NCBI GenBank assembly: GCA_018333865.1
Contig: JAGXSE010000027.1
Location: 42,317 to 106,316, forward strand
Reading direction: 5' to 3'
Length of the DNA stretch: 64,000 bases
From: Syntrophomonadaceae bacterium
GTDB taxonomy: Bacteria; Bacillota; PH28-bin88
Shown here: positions 1-7,450 of the stretch, one piece after another
Layout of the letters: each line of letters starts with the position of its first letter
Numbering within the stretch: position 1 is the first letter of the stretch
Notes under the pieces: model-generated
Seen by the model: only the letters and a program-made list of their open reading frames with translations
Databases searched by the model: none
What the model was told of the DNA's origin: nothing
Position numbers and translations under genes: made by a program

Positions 1-696
1 CGACAAGACCTGCAGCATTCCGATATCCTTCTGAATCATAGCGATCGGGATATAGCTCGCAAGGGGGTGGGGACTTCTTCCAATCACCAAATTAATGGGA
101 AGATCAGTGGCTGTCATCGCCCAGACCGTATACCCGTCGGCTGGCTGCCTGACAACATAGTCAGCGGCGATGGTCGCTGATCCGCCGGGCATATTCTTCA
201 CTGGCATGGGTTGCCCCAGTATTCTGCTGGCAGGTCTGGCGATTGCCCGGGCGAATACATCCGTCCCGCCGCCGGCTCCCCAGCCCACGATAATTTCAAT
301 AGGCCGTTCAGGAAACTTGATCGCTGCCGGGGCCGGGGCAGGTGCCGGAGCTGGCGCGGGCGCCGGGGTTGGCGCCGGTGCTACGGTAATGGGTCTTGGC
401 GCCGGGGCCGGGGTTGGTGCCGGAGCTACTGTAATGGGTCTTGGCGCCGGAGCCGGGGTTGGCGCCGGTGCGACAGTAATTGGGGTTGGCGCAGGAGTCG
501 GCGCAGCAGGAGCCGGTGCCGGGGCCGGAGCCGGGGCAGGCGTAGGTGCCGGTGCCGGTGCCGGCGCTGGGGCAGGAGCTGGTGCTGGTGCTGGTTGTTG
601 GGCAGCACGCTCAGCGCCACATCCGGTTAAGGCCAGACTAACCATCACGATCATGGCAATTAAAACCAGGATTAGCCGATAATTCCTTTTATGCAC
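1..696 (-). CDS. TctC/Bug-family solute-binding lipoprotein with long Pro-Ala linker, partial at window edge
   Basis: The protein reads in one frame from a GTG at 696 to the window edge, so only the first 232 codons are present. A Shine-Dalgarno (AAGGAGTGAGG) precedes the GTG. A hydrophobic signal ends in the lipobox LTGC, with Cys26 as the lipidated residue, so the mature protein should be anchored outside the membrane. Residues about 33-125 are almost pure Pro-Ala with repeats of the type APRPITVAPAPTPAP. From Lys127 the TctC/Bug fold begins (KFPERPIEIIVGWGAGGGTD), followed by MPVKNMPGG and ADGYTVW, which are typical of tricarboxylate-transporter periplasmic receptors. The ligand in this family is usually a carboxylate. 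The partner membrane subunits would lie beyond the window. The Gly-Ala-rich reading on the opposite strand is only its shadow. Confidence 0.85.
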   Translation of the reverse strand, partial: MHKRNYRLILVLIAMIVMVSLALTGCGAERAAQQPAPAPAPAPAPAPAPAPTPAPAPAPAPAPAAPTPAPTPITVAPAPTPAPAPRPITVAPAPTPAPAPRPITVAPAPTPAPAPAPAPAPAPAAIKFPERPIEIIVGWGAGGGTDVFARAIARPASRILGQPMPVKNMPGGSATIAADYVVRQPADGYTVWAMTATDLPINLVIGRSPHPLASYIPIAMIQKDIGMLQVLS

Positions 697-808
697 TTAT
701 CCTCACTCCTTTTCTTTCTTTGAAAAAACCAGCCGAAACAACAGAAGTTTAGAATATTTTTTCTTTTTGCAGCACTCCTCCCTCCGATCAAAACCCCTGA
801 AAACATTT

Positions 809-1429
809 CTACTTGGCCATTTCCCTTAACAGTTCTGCAGCTCTAGCCGGGTTAACAATACCGCAATGGCATTGGGCTGCCAATTCATAAGCGGCGGCTT
901 CGGCTGTGATCTTTCCTGCCTGTACTTCTTTTGCCGTCTTTTTGATCAGGTTAAAGGCCACCATCCCATGGCCGCACATGGTGCTGATCTCCAGGACCTT
1001 GTTTTCCGGCAGTTTTTCTGTCTTGCCGTGAATACCAAGGGATTGGTGGATGGTATGCCGCTGAATGCCGGCCTTTTTACAGCACTCGTCCACATGATCT
1101 AGGATGCCGGACACCACGATTGAGGGGCCTAGCTCGGCCTCGGCCAGCTCTTTTAAGACCTTGGCCACAGTCTCCTTATCTGTAAATACGGCATGGACAA
1201 TGGTGTTATCCTTAAAGCCGGCACGGATGGCCTCCAGGCCAACCGCAAACTGGTTGCCTGTCCGCATATCTCCCCAGGAAAGAGGCTGATATTTGTCCAC
1301 GATCTCAAAAAACTTGCCGAAAGCCGGAGCCATGCCTTTAGCATTGACGGTCTGGGCGGCAATAGAAAACACCACATAATCACCTGCCAAACTTTCCGGG
1401 GTTCCATGACGGTGCAGGGTATGGGTCAT
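809..1429 (-). CDS. Conserved Cys/His protein of duplicated ferredoxin cassette (copy 1), function unknown
   Basis: This is a 206-residue soluble protein that I do not recognise. It starts with MTHTLHR after a GGAGG site. It is clearly paralogous to the product of 2353-2982. Residues shared by the two include the CC pair (116-117), the segment HTIHQSLG..GKTEKLP (125-141), MCGHG (151-155) and a C-terminal CxCGI (187-191). The spacing of Cys and His suggests metal or cluster binding, but that is inference. It lies 41 bp downstream of its ferredoxin-fused partner on the same strand, and the same pair occurs again just upstream. Co-occurrence with a TctC receptor, a GntR/FCD regulator, glycerate kinase and a dehydrogenase points to organic acid metabolism, without proof. 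Confidence 0.75.
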   Translation of the reverse strand: MTHTLHRHGTPESLAGDYVVFSIAAQTVNAKGMAPAFGKFFEIVDKYQPLSWGDMRTGNQFAVGLEAIRAGFKDNTIVHAVFTDKETVAKVLKELAEAELGPSIVVSGILDHVDECCKKAGIQRHTIHQSLGIHGKTEKLPENKVLEISTMCGHGMVAFNLIKKTAKEVQAGKITAEAAAYELAAQCHCGIVNPARAAELLREMAK

Positions 1430-1470
1430 CGGCTGTCATCCTCCTTTTTGCAGATTATTGATAACATTGG

Positions 1471-2214
1471 CTAAATTTTGCACTGGCGGTAGTCTTCTCT
1501 GGCCAGCGGCCGACCCAGTCCCACATTGGTCTTCCCGTTGATCGCGGGGGCAAACCCAACTTTCCGGGCAATCGCTTCTGTTGGGACTGTATTATCGGGA
1601 TCCATGCGGCAAGCCAGGTCCAGGCTGAATACCGTGTCCAGGGTGGGGGCGACATCTTTAATAGCTGTGAGGGCAGCTTCCAGTTGGTCAAGACCCAGCT
1701 CAAACTCAACAATGGCCGACAGCACTTTTTCGTCTAAAATGTCGGGCCGCATCTGGCCGGTGGCTTTGTCCAGCATCAGATGGGTTACCGGGTTATGAGG
1801 TTCAAAGTTGACACCAACTTTGGCAACTGCCATCGCTACTTTTTCTACGTCTTTAAACCTGGTTCCCGTACCAGGACGGCCAAGTTCTGCCGCCACTCCT
1901 GCTCTGCCATGCTTAAAACGGGCTGTCACCTCATTGGTTTTCATTTCCTCCGTTCCTCTGCCCGGAACGGAAGTTGTTTTGTGCGGTATCAGTGGGTTGG
2001 AGAAGGCCTGGCGCAACAGCCGCTTTTCATCCAGCTCCTGCTGGTAGAGGGCATCTGTGGGACAGATTGCCGGACGCATACAAATGCCGCACTCAACACA
2101 CTCATCAAAATCTATTTTGCAGATTCCTTCCCTGTCGTCATAGATGATGCATCCCATGGGACAGTAGGGTTGGCAAGCCTGGCAACCAATACAGCTTTCC
2201 TTGTCAATCCGCAT
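1471..2214 (-). CDS. Double [4Fe-4S] ferredoxin-fused protein of duplicated cassette (copy 1)
   Basis: The 247-residue protein has two N-terminal cluster motifs: C8-x2-C11-x2-C14-x3-C18, and C39-x2-C42-x2-C45 followed by C51. The second motif departs from the usual CP spacing. The remaining 190 residues form an unrecognised domain with GRGTEEMKTN, RFKHG, ELGRPG and a terminal NGKTNVGLGRPLARED. All of these are shared with the paralogue at 2986-3723. The ATG at 2214 is chosen because AAAGGAGACAAGA precedes it. An upstream in-frame TTG has no ribosome site. The protein is probably a cytoplasmic electron carrier coupled to an enzyme-like domain, but no known enzyme family could be assigned. It is followed by the Cys/His protein gene and likely cotranscribed with it. 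Confidence 0.75.
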   Translation of the reverse strand: MRIDKESCIGCQACQPYCPMGCIIYDDREGICKIDFDECVECGICMRPAICPTDALYQQELDEKRLLRQAFSNPLIPHKTTSVPGRGTEEMKTNEVTARFKHGRAGVAAELGRPGTGTRFKDVEKVAMAVAKVGVNFEPHNPVTHLMLDKATGQMRPDILDEKVLSAIVEFELGLDQLEAALTAIKDVAPTLDTVFSLDLACRMDPDNTVPTEAIARKVGFAPAINGKTNVGLGRPLAREDYRQCKI

Positions 2215-2248
2215 TTCTTGTCTCCTTTCGCGATTCAACCAAGCCTGG

Positions 2249-2279
2249 CTTCAGCAGAGGAAGTTAGCCTCCGCTGAAG
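2249..2279. repeat. Hairpin between the two ferredoxin cassettes
   Basis: Arms CTTCAGCAGAGG and CCTCCGCTGAAG pair at 11 of 12 positions around a 7-nt loop. There is no T-run on the minus strand, so it is not a standard terminator. It may stabilise or process the mRNA between the two gene pairs. Confidence 0.5.
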
Positions 2280-2352
2280 ACCAGAGCCAGTTAAAATTGA
2301 ACGGCTATCGGCAAACCCTGTTCTAGTATTAATTGAAGATCAAGGGATCCAA

Positions 2353-2982
2353 CTAGCCTTTTCCTACTATCGCCTCGATGAGTTTAGCCGCTCTGTCGGT
2401 GTTGAAGATGCCGCACATGCAGGGTTTAAAGAGTTCTGCAGCAGCTTCTTTGGAGGTTTTCTTTCCTGCTTTTACTTCCTCAATCATTTCCTTGATGAAG
2501 TTCACTGCTACCAGGGCATGACCGCACATGAGCGCAATATCCAAAATTTCACGGGGAGGAAGTTTTTCCGTTTTACCCCATCTGCCAAGAGAATGGTGCA
2601 CTGTATGTTGTCGCAGACCAGCCATGGCACAGCAATCTGCTACCTCGTCAAACAAGCTGGAAACATTGACCGACATGCCCAGGTCTTCTTCTTTCAAATC
2701 TTTTAACATCTGGATCACTGATTCTTTGTTGTTAAAGGAAGCGGTCACTACCGCCCTGTCTTCAATGCTGTCCAGCATTTTTTCCAGGCTGCCGTGGTGG
2801 AAGGCGTTGCCTCTGCGGGCGTCGCCTATGGTCACGCAGCCATTCTTCAGGCACAACTCTAAAAACCTTCTTAGCTTAGGACCAGACCCCACATGGTTAA
2901 TGTCTTTACTGGGCATGCAGAGCATGACAAAATCTCCCTCCAGGCTTTCCCTGGTTCCTAAGCGGTGCAGTGTATGGGTCAT
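2353..2982 (-). CDS. Conserved Cys/His protein of duplicated ferredoxin cassette (copy 2), function unknown
   Basis: This 209-residue paralogue of the product of 809-1429 has the same start, MTHTLHR, behind an AAGGAGG-type site. Conserved features are the CC pair (117-118), HTVHHSLG (126-133), GKTEKLP, MCGHA (152-156) and a C-terminal CMCGIFN (188-194). It carries extra Cys at 22, 44 and 49 that copy 1 lacks. No membrane segment or signal peptide is visible. It starts only 3 bp after the stop of the ferredoxin-fused gene 2986-3723, so the two are almost certainly translated from one mRNA. I cannot assign an activity. The Cys/His invariants shared with copy 1 mark the best candidates for ligands or catalysis. 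Confidence 0.75.
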   Translation of the reverse strand: MTHTLHRLGTRESLEGDFVMLCMPSKDINHVGSGPKLRRFLELCLKNGCVTIGDARRGNAFHHGSLEKMLDSIEDRAVVTASFNNKESVIQMLKDLKEEDLGMSVNVSSLFDEVADCCAMAGLRQHTVHHSLGRWGKTEKLPPREILDIALMCGHALVAVNFIKEMIEEVKAGKKTSKEAAAELFKPCMCGIFNTDRAAKLIEAIVGKG

Positions 2983-2985
2983 TAT

Positions 2986-3723
2986 TTAGTCCTCCTTCGC
3001 TAAGGGCCGGCCCAGGCCCACATTGTTTTTTCCGTTTGGAGATATCCAGATGCCCAGTTCTTCGATTACCTTGACGTGAGGATAAGAACCATCAGGGGCA
3101 ACCCTTGAGATAATGCCGAGGCTAAAAACAGTATCAAGCTGTGGTTCAATTTCTTTTAGCCGATTGATAATGGCTGGCACTCTCTCCAGGGGGATCAAAA
3201 GCTCAATGACACCGGACAACACCCGCTCGTTTAATAGTTCGTCTTTGAATTTTCCAGTCTTGAGGTCTGACATCATGCTGGTAATGGGGTTTAGTTTTTC
3301 AAACTCTACCCCTTCTTTGGCTACCGCCATGGCTACTTTCTCCATTTCGTACATCCTTGTGGCTATCCCGGGGCGACCTAGTTCAATTGCGATGCCTGCC
3401 CATCCGTGTTTAAAGCGGCCAGTGACGTCGTTGGTCTTCATTTCCTCTGTCCCCCGGCCAGAGATGCCAGTTTCCTCAGCAACTACCAATTCATCGCTCA
3501 TCAGGCTGCGGATGGTGCGGGGCCAGACTAGCGGCTGCTGATAGATAGCCTCGGTGGGGCAGATGCGCAAGCGCTTGCAAACCCCACACTCCACACACTC
3601 ATCAAAGTCGATTTGAATACCTTCCGTGGTGTCCGTCTTGATGGCTCCCACCGGGCACCTGGTTACACAGATGCCGCAGTCAATACAGGTTTCTTTGCTG
3701 ATCAACATCTTTCTTCTTGCCAC
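2986..3723 (-). CDS. Double [4Fe-4S] ferredoxin-fused protein of duplicated cassette (copy 2)
   Basis: This 245-residue paralogue of the product of 1471-2214 carries cluster motifs C13-x2-C16-x2-C19-x3-C23 and C43-x2-C46-x2-C49-x5-C55. The unknown domain follows (GRGTEEMKTN, RFKHGW, ELGRPG, NPITSMM, LDTVFSLG) and ends NGKNNVGLGRPLAKED. The GTG at 3723 lies close behind AGAGAGAGGA. An ATG at 3708 is possible but more poorly spaced. It is the first gene of the four-gene run and has a perfect 16-bp palindrome 37 bp upstream that matches the GntR-side site. The operon is therefore probably controlled by the adjacent FCD regulator. The function is unknown. A redox role is inferred from the ferredoxin domain. 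Confidence 0.75.
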   Translation of the reverse strand: MARRKMLISKETCIDCGICVTRCPVGAIKTDTTEGIQIDFDECVECGVCKRLRICPTEAIYQQPLVWPRTIRSLMSDELVVAEETGISGRGTEEMKTNDVTGRFKHGWAGIAIELGRPGIATRMYEMEKVAMAVAKEGVEFEKLNPITSMMSDLKTGKFKDELLNERVLSGVIELLIPLERVPAIINRLKEIEPQLDTVFSLGIISRVAPDGSYPHVKVIEELGIWISPNGKNNVGLGRPLAKED

Positions 3724-3759
3724 TCCTCTCTCTTTTGTTTGTGCAATTGCGCACTTGTA

Positions 3760-3775
3760 TTTTTGTATACAAAAA
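3760..3775. promoter_or_regulatory. Palindromic operator candidate upstream of ferredoxin cassette
   Basis: TTTTTGTATACAAAAA is a perfect 16-bp palindrome 37 bp before the first cassette gene. Its core TTGTATACA recurs upstream of the GntR gene at 4595-4603. FadR/FCD regulators bind short palindromes of this kind, so it is a likely site for the neighbouring regulator. Confidence 0.55.
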
Positions 3776-3877
3776 AATTAACACCCATTTTTGATAATTA
3801 TTTCGCGCTTATCTGCAAATTTCCTCTAACAATTTTTAAAATTTTTTAAATAAGCAGTCGATATCAGGCTTTAATCA

Positions 3878-4555
3878 TCAGCTATTCCTCAGCATCTCGA
3901 GGAACAGTTTTCTCGCGATCGCTAAATGACTGTGCATCGTCTCTAATGCCTTATCTTGATCTCTTTCCTTGATCGCCTGCAATAATTCTGTGTGTCCAGA
4001 CAGGGATACTTCTGGCTCCAAAGAGTGCCGCATACTCACATTGCGAAAAGCTTGCAGGTAATTGCGCAAACTGGCGATGAATTCACCCAGCCTCTTATTG
4101 CGGCTGGCTGTGATGATCTCGTTATGAAACTGGGTATTCAACTCAATTATTCGCTCAAGGTTGCCTTGCTGGTAGGCAATTTTGCTTGTCGCCACGATTT
4201 CATCCAACCGCTTAAGTTGGGCCTCTGAAATGTTTTCAATCGCCTTTTGAATCCCATAGGTTTCTAACAATACGCGCAGATCAAAAATCTCGTGAATTTC
4301 GTCGATGGAGAATTCTACAACTTTAACACCCCCACCCGCCAGCGGAGTTAATAGTCCTTCCAGTTTTAGCTGGCTGATTGCCTCCCTGATGGGGGTCCGG
4401 CTCACCCCCAACTTTTCAGCTAACTCTATCTCCCTTAAACGTTCACCTGGTTTGAAAACTCCTGCAAAAATAGCATTTTTTAGCGAGATATAAACTTGTT
4501 CAGTTAAAAGCGACCTGTTTTTTAGCTGAAAAGGGCTGTTCGTCAATCCAGACAA
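3878..4555 (-). CDS. GntR family (FadR subfamily, FCD domain) transcriptional regulator
   Basis: The N-terminal winged helix-turn-helix shows GVFKPGERLREIELAEKLG, SRTPIREAISQLKLEGL and the wing with GGGVKV, all hallmark GntR residues. The C-terminal all-helical FCD domain contains EIFDLRVLLETY, the FH of NTQFHNEI and the SLSGHTELLQAI histidine, which in this family hold a metal and a carboxylate effector. The start is taken as a TTG at 4555 behind GGAG with 8-nt spacing. A longer TTG start at 4588 lacks a ribosome site. It lies between the minus-strand ferredoxin cassettes and the plus-strand glycerate kinase, with TGTATACA sites on both flanks. It probably regulates both directions and itself in response to an organic acid (inference). 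Confidence 0.88.
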   Translation of the reverse strand: MSGLTNSPFQLKNRSLLTEQVYISLKNAIFAGVFKPGERLREIELAEKLGVSRTPIREAISQLKLEGLLTPLAGGGVKVVEFSIDEIHEIFDLRVLLETYGIQKAIENISEAQLKRLDEIVATSKIAYQQGNLERIIELNTQFHNEIITASRNKRLGEFIASLRNYLQAFRNVSMRHSLEPEVSLSGHTELLQAIKERDQDKALETMHSHLAIARKLFLEMLRNS

Positions 4556-4594
4556 AGACTTCACTCCGATCCGCAAATATGTCCACAAGCATTA

Positions 4595-4604
4595 TTGTAT
4601 ACAG
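4595..4604. promoter_or_regulatory. Second TTGTATACAG operator-like site
   Basis: TTGTATACAG shares the TTGTATACA core with the palindrome at 3760-3775. It lies 40 bp before the regulator start and about 215 bp before glycerate kinase, a position that suits autoregulation and control of the divergent operon. Confidence 0.45.
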
Positions 4605-4819
4605 GAGCTATTCGACGTGAACATAATTTCTCCTTTTTTTCGTGAATTTTTTTTCCATCTTTATTTAAAATGATCCTGTTTTTCAATCTAAACTTCTACT
4701 CAATTCTTGTGTTTTTTTCCTTAAAATTTGGAATCTATGGTATTATCCAGTTATACACTTTATTGCAGATGGCAAATAGATTAAAAATGATGCAAATTCC
4801 TTTTGGGGGTGCAAGACTT

Positions 4820-5971
4820 TTGCGAATTTTAATCGCTTCCGATTCCTTCAAGGGCAGCTTAACCAGCCAGGAAGTTGGAACAGCAATCACTGAAGGCATC
4901 CAACGGGTCTGCCCGGAGGCAGAGATTACCGTCATTCCCATGGCCGACGGCGGCGAGGGCACCGTAGCAGCCCTGATCGCAGCTACCGGGGGACAATTGA
5001 TCACAACTGAAGTGACCGGACCTTTAGGCACTCCGGTAACAGCCAGCTTTGGCCTGCTTCCAAACGGAACTGCCGTTTTGGAGATGGCGGAAGCCTCCGG
5101 GCTGACCCTGGTTCCGGAAGGGTTAAGAAACCCAATGGTTACTACCACCTATGGCACAGGAGAGTTAATCGTGAAGGCCCTCGACTTTGGGGCAAACCGC
5201 ATCTTGATCGGCATTGGCGGTAGCGCCACCAACGACGGCGGGGCAGGAATGGCTCAGGCCTTGGGTGTTGGCCTTAAAGACAAGAACGGGCAAGTGCTTC
5301 CCTATGGGGGTGGTTTTTTAAGCCAGCTGGCTGCGATCGATATGTCAGGCCTGGACCCCAGAATAAAAAGAACTCCGATCATCGTAGCCTGTGATGTTAA
5401 AAACCCCTTGTGCGGCCCAAACGGCGCCTCCGCCATCTATGGCCCCCAAAAAGGCGCCTCTCCGGAAATGGTTAAACTGCTTGACGCCAACTTGCGCCAC
5501 CTGGCCCAGGTGATTGCCCAGGAGCTTAACCAAAACGTGATGGAAATCCCCGGTGCCGGCGCGGCCGGCGGGTTAGGTGCGGGACTGATTGCCTTTGCCG
5601 GTGCCAGCCTCCGCTCTGGGGTGGAAACGGTTTTGGATACAGTAAACCTGGAAAAATACCTTGCAAAAACTGATTTGGTTATCACCGGTGAAGGACGGCT
5701 TGACTACCAGTCGGCCTTTGGCAAAGTTCCCGTGGGAGTAGCCAGACGGGCTCTTGACCATGGGGTTCCCGTGATTGCTTTTGTAGGGGAGATCGGCCCG
5801 GGAGCCCACCAGGTTTTTGATCTGGGCATTGGTTCGGCTGTCACCCTGGTCAACGGCCCGATTGATTTACAACGGGCAATGGAAAAAGCGCCAGCTTTAC
5901 TGGCTGATGCGGCAGAACGAACCATGAGATTAATTCTAATCGGGGAAAAAATAGGAGGGAAGACAGTTTGA
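4820..5971 (+). CDS. glxK: Glycerate kinase, type 1 (GlxK/GarK family)
   Basis: It phosphorylates D-glycerate to phosphoglycerate with ATP, feeding glycolysis. Family signatures are RILIASDSFKGSLTS at the N-terminus, MADGGEGTV, GSATNDGGAGMAQALG (nucleotide/glycerate loop), GAAGGLGAGL and TGEGRLDYQS near the C-terminus. A TTG at 4820 behind GGGGGT gives 383 residues, the usual length. In-frame ATG codons further upstream would add an AT-rich, unconserved extension. Its stop overlaps the start of the downstream dehydrogenase in TTGA, which indicates translational coupling. Together with the dehydrogenase and the FCD regulator it suggests a route that delivers glycerate or a related hydroxy acid. 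Confidence 0.92.
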   Translation: MRILIASDSFKGSLTSQEVGTAITEGIQRVCPEAEITVIPMADGGEGTVAALIAATGGQLITTEVTGPLGTPVTASFGLLPNGTAVLEMAEASGLTLVPEGLRNPMVTTTYGTGELIVKALDFGANRILIGIGGSATNDGGAGMAQALGVGLKDKNGQVLPYGGGFLSQLAAIDMSGLDPRIKRTPIIVACDVKNPLCGPNGASAIYGPQKGASPEMVKLLDANLRHLAQVIAQELNQNVMEIPGAGAAGGLGAGLIAFAGASLRSGVETVLDTVNLEKYLAKTDLVITGEGRLDYQSAFGKVPVGVARRALDHGVPVIAFVGEIGPGAHQVFDLGIGSAVTLVNGPIDLQRAMEKAPALLADAAERTMRLILIGEKIGGKTV

Positions 5972-6954
5972 GCATCAGGACAAAGGCTGCGTTGCTGAGG
6001 GGACCCCGTGAAATTGAGCTGATCGAGAGGGAGCTCATTTGCGGCGAAGACGAGGTTATCGTCAAAAACCACCTGGCTGGCATTTGCGGATCGGATAAGA
6101 CCTTTTACCGGGGCCAGCTCCCGCCAAAAACGGCTGAATTCCGGCAAGAGCCCAAATTTCCTTTTTACTTGGGGCATGAAAGCGGCGGTACTGTTGTGGA
6201 AATCGGCAGTAAAGTGCGGGAATACCAGGTTGGGGACAAGGTAATGGCTTTTGGCTGGAACAATAACCTGGCGCAGTTTTTTAAAGCCAAGGTCTGGGAA
6301 CTGCAGCCGGCACCAGCAGGCCTGGATCTGGACCTGGCTTGCCTGGGCGAGCCGATTGCCTGTGCCATGTACTCCGGACTTAACTCCGGTATCCAGCTAG
6401 GTGACACGGTGGTGGTGATGGGAGCTGGGTTTGCCGGGCAGATCATTGCCCAGGCGGCTAAAAAGAAAGGTGCCGCCTCCACGGTGGTAGTTGATGTCTT
6501 GGAGGGTAAATTGGAACTGGCAAGAAAGCTGGGAGCAGATATCGCGATTAACGCAGCCAATGAGGACCCTGTGGAAGTGGTAAAATCCATTACCAAGGGT
6601 TTAGGGGCTGATGTAGTTGTTGAGGCAGCAGGAAGTGAGCAATCCATCAATCAGGCTACAGAAATGCTGAAACACAATGGGAAATTCGTCTGGTACAGCT
6701 GGATTACCACTCCGGTGAAATTAAATATCAGCCGCTGGCATGATGACGGGATTGAGCATATCAACACCTGCCTGGTGCACCACTCGCACCAGGAACGGTT
6801 TGTCTGGACACCAGGCTCTTTAAGACCGGTGGTTCAGAACCTGATCGATGTCAAGTCCCTGATCACCCATGAGTTTCCCCTGGACCAGATCAAAGAAGCT
6901 TTTGAATTAGTTGATAAGGATGACACTGCGATTAAGGTTGTGTTGCGGCCTTAA
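5968..6954 (+). CDS. Zinc-type medium-chain alcohol/polyol dehydrogenase
   Basis: The 328-residue MDR-family oxidoreductase has catalytic zinc ligands in AGICGSD and GHE (GHESGGTVVEIG). It has a Rossmann fold with GAGFAGQIIAQ, and VDVLEGKLELARKLGAD follows. The usual four-Cys structural zinc loop is missing: the segment after the GHE region contains no cysteine cluster. It starts at a TTG overlapping the glxK stop and is preceded by AGGAGG. The context suggests oxidation of a hydroxylated C3-C6 compound in the same pathway as glycerate kinase, but the substrate cannot be read from the sequence. The rest of the fold, including the C-terminal DQIKEAFELVDKDDTAIKVVL, is intact. Confidence 0.85.
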   Translation: MSIRTKAALLRGPREIELIERELICGEDEVIVKNHLAGICGSDKTFYRGQLPPKTAEFRQEPKFPFYLGHESGGTVVEIGSKVREYQVGDKVMAFGWNNNLAQFFKAKVWELQPAPAGLDLDLACLGEPIACAMYSGLNSGIQLGDTVVVMGAGFAGQIIAQAAKKKGAASTVVVDVLEGKLELARKLGADIAINAANEDPVEVVKSITKGLGADVVVEAAGSEQSINQATEMLKHNGKFVWYSWITTPVKLNISRWHDDGIEHINTCLVHHSHQERFVWTPGSLRPVVQNLIDVKSLITHEFPLDQIKEAFELVDKDDTAIKVVLRP

Positions 6955-6959
6955 CCCAC

Positions 6960-7013
6960 GGATTATTTGGGGACGGGTTCACACTAGGATTATTTGGGGA
7001 CGGATTCACACTA
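6960..7013. repeat. Direct repeat, 2 x 27 bp with GGGGACGG core
   Basis: Two adjacent 27-bp copies, each beginning GGATTATTTGGGGACGG, differ at a single position. The GGGGACGG core also occurs at the RAYT element ends and between purN and purM. They follow directly on the stop of the dehydrogenase gene. Confidence 0.85.
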
Positions 7014-7097
7014 AAGCGGGCTTTGCCCTCAACCCAAAAAAATCCCCTCCATGGAAGCGGTAGTAAATGATAAGGCTGACAAAGAACTCCCCAAATA

Positions 7098-7179
7098 ATT
7101 CCCCTCCCGTGGAGGGGTGTCCGTAGGACGGGGTGGTCATTCCCCTCCCGTGGAGGGGTGTCCGTAGGACGGGGTGGTG
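7098..7179. repeat. Tandem 41-bp repeat, 2 copies
   Basis: Two 41-bp units beginning ATTCCCCTCCCGTGGAGGGG run head to tail. Each contains the short inverted repeat CCCCTCCcgtGGAGGGG and then GTCCGTAGGACGGGGTGGT. The type resembles palindromic intergenic repeats, and no coding content is evident. Confidence 0.85.
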
Positions 7180-7267
7180 GTCTAAATACATTCAAGCGAA
7201 GGATGTTTTATACAAATTAGCTAGTGTAATGGAGTTGCCTTGGAACTATCCCGCATTGCAGCAAGGA

Positions 7268-7353
7268 AACCACCCCGGTGCTTCGCACCACCCCTCCATG
7301 GGAGGGGAATAACCACCCCGGTGCTTCGCACCACCCCTCCATGGGAGGGGAAT
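7268..7353. repeat. Tandem 43-bp repeat, 2 copies
   Basis: Two identical 43-bp units each hold the hairpins GGTGCTTCGCACC and CCCCTCCATGGGAGGGG. The second hairpin matches the core of the 7098-7179 units in inverted orientation, so the two arrays face each other around about 90 bp. With 6960-7013 they fill most of the gene-free stretch 6955-7450. Confidence 0.85.
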
Positions 7354-7450
7354 GGGGAGGATATACCCAAGATGGTTTCGCCCACAACCCAATAACAACT
7401 TTTTTTTATTGTAGTTTTGAAACCGTAAGGTACTAACAACCCGGCCCCGA

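Noticed and set aside
170..682. Plus-strand open frame encoding a Gly-Ala-rich protein
   Set aside because: It is the antisense of the Pro-Ala linker. The minus-strand frame has a ribosome site, signal peptide, lipobox and a recognisable TctC domain.
2249..2279. Rho-independent terminator between the ferredoxin cassettes
   Set aside because: The stem is good, but no T-run follows on the minus strand, so it is listed only as a hairpin.
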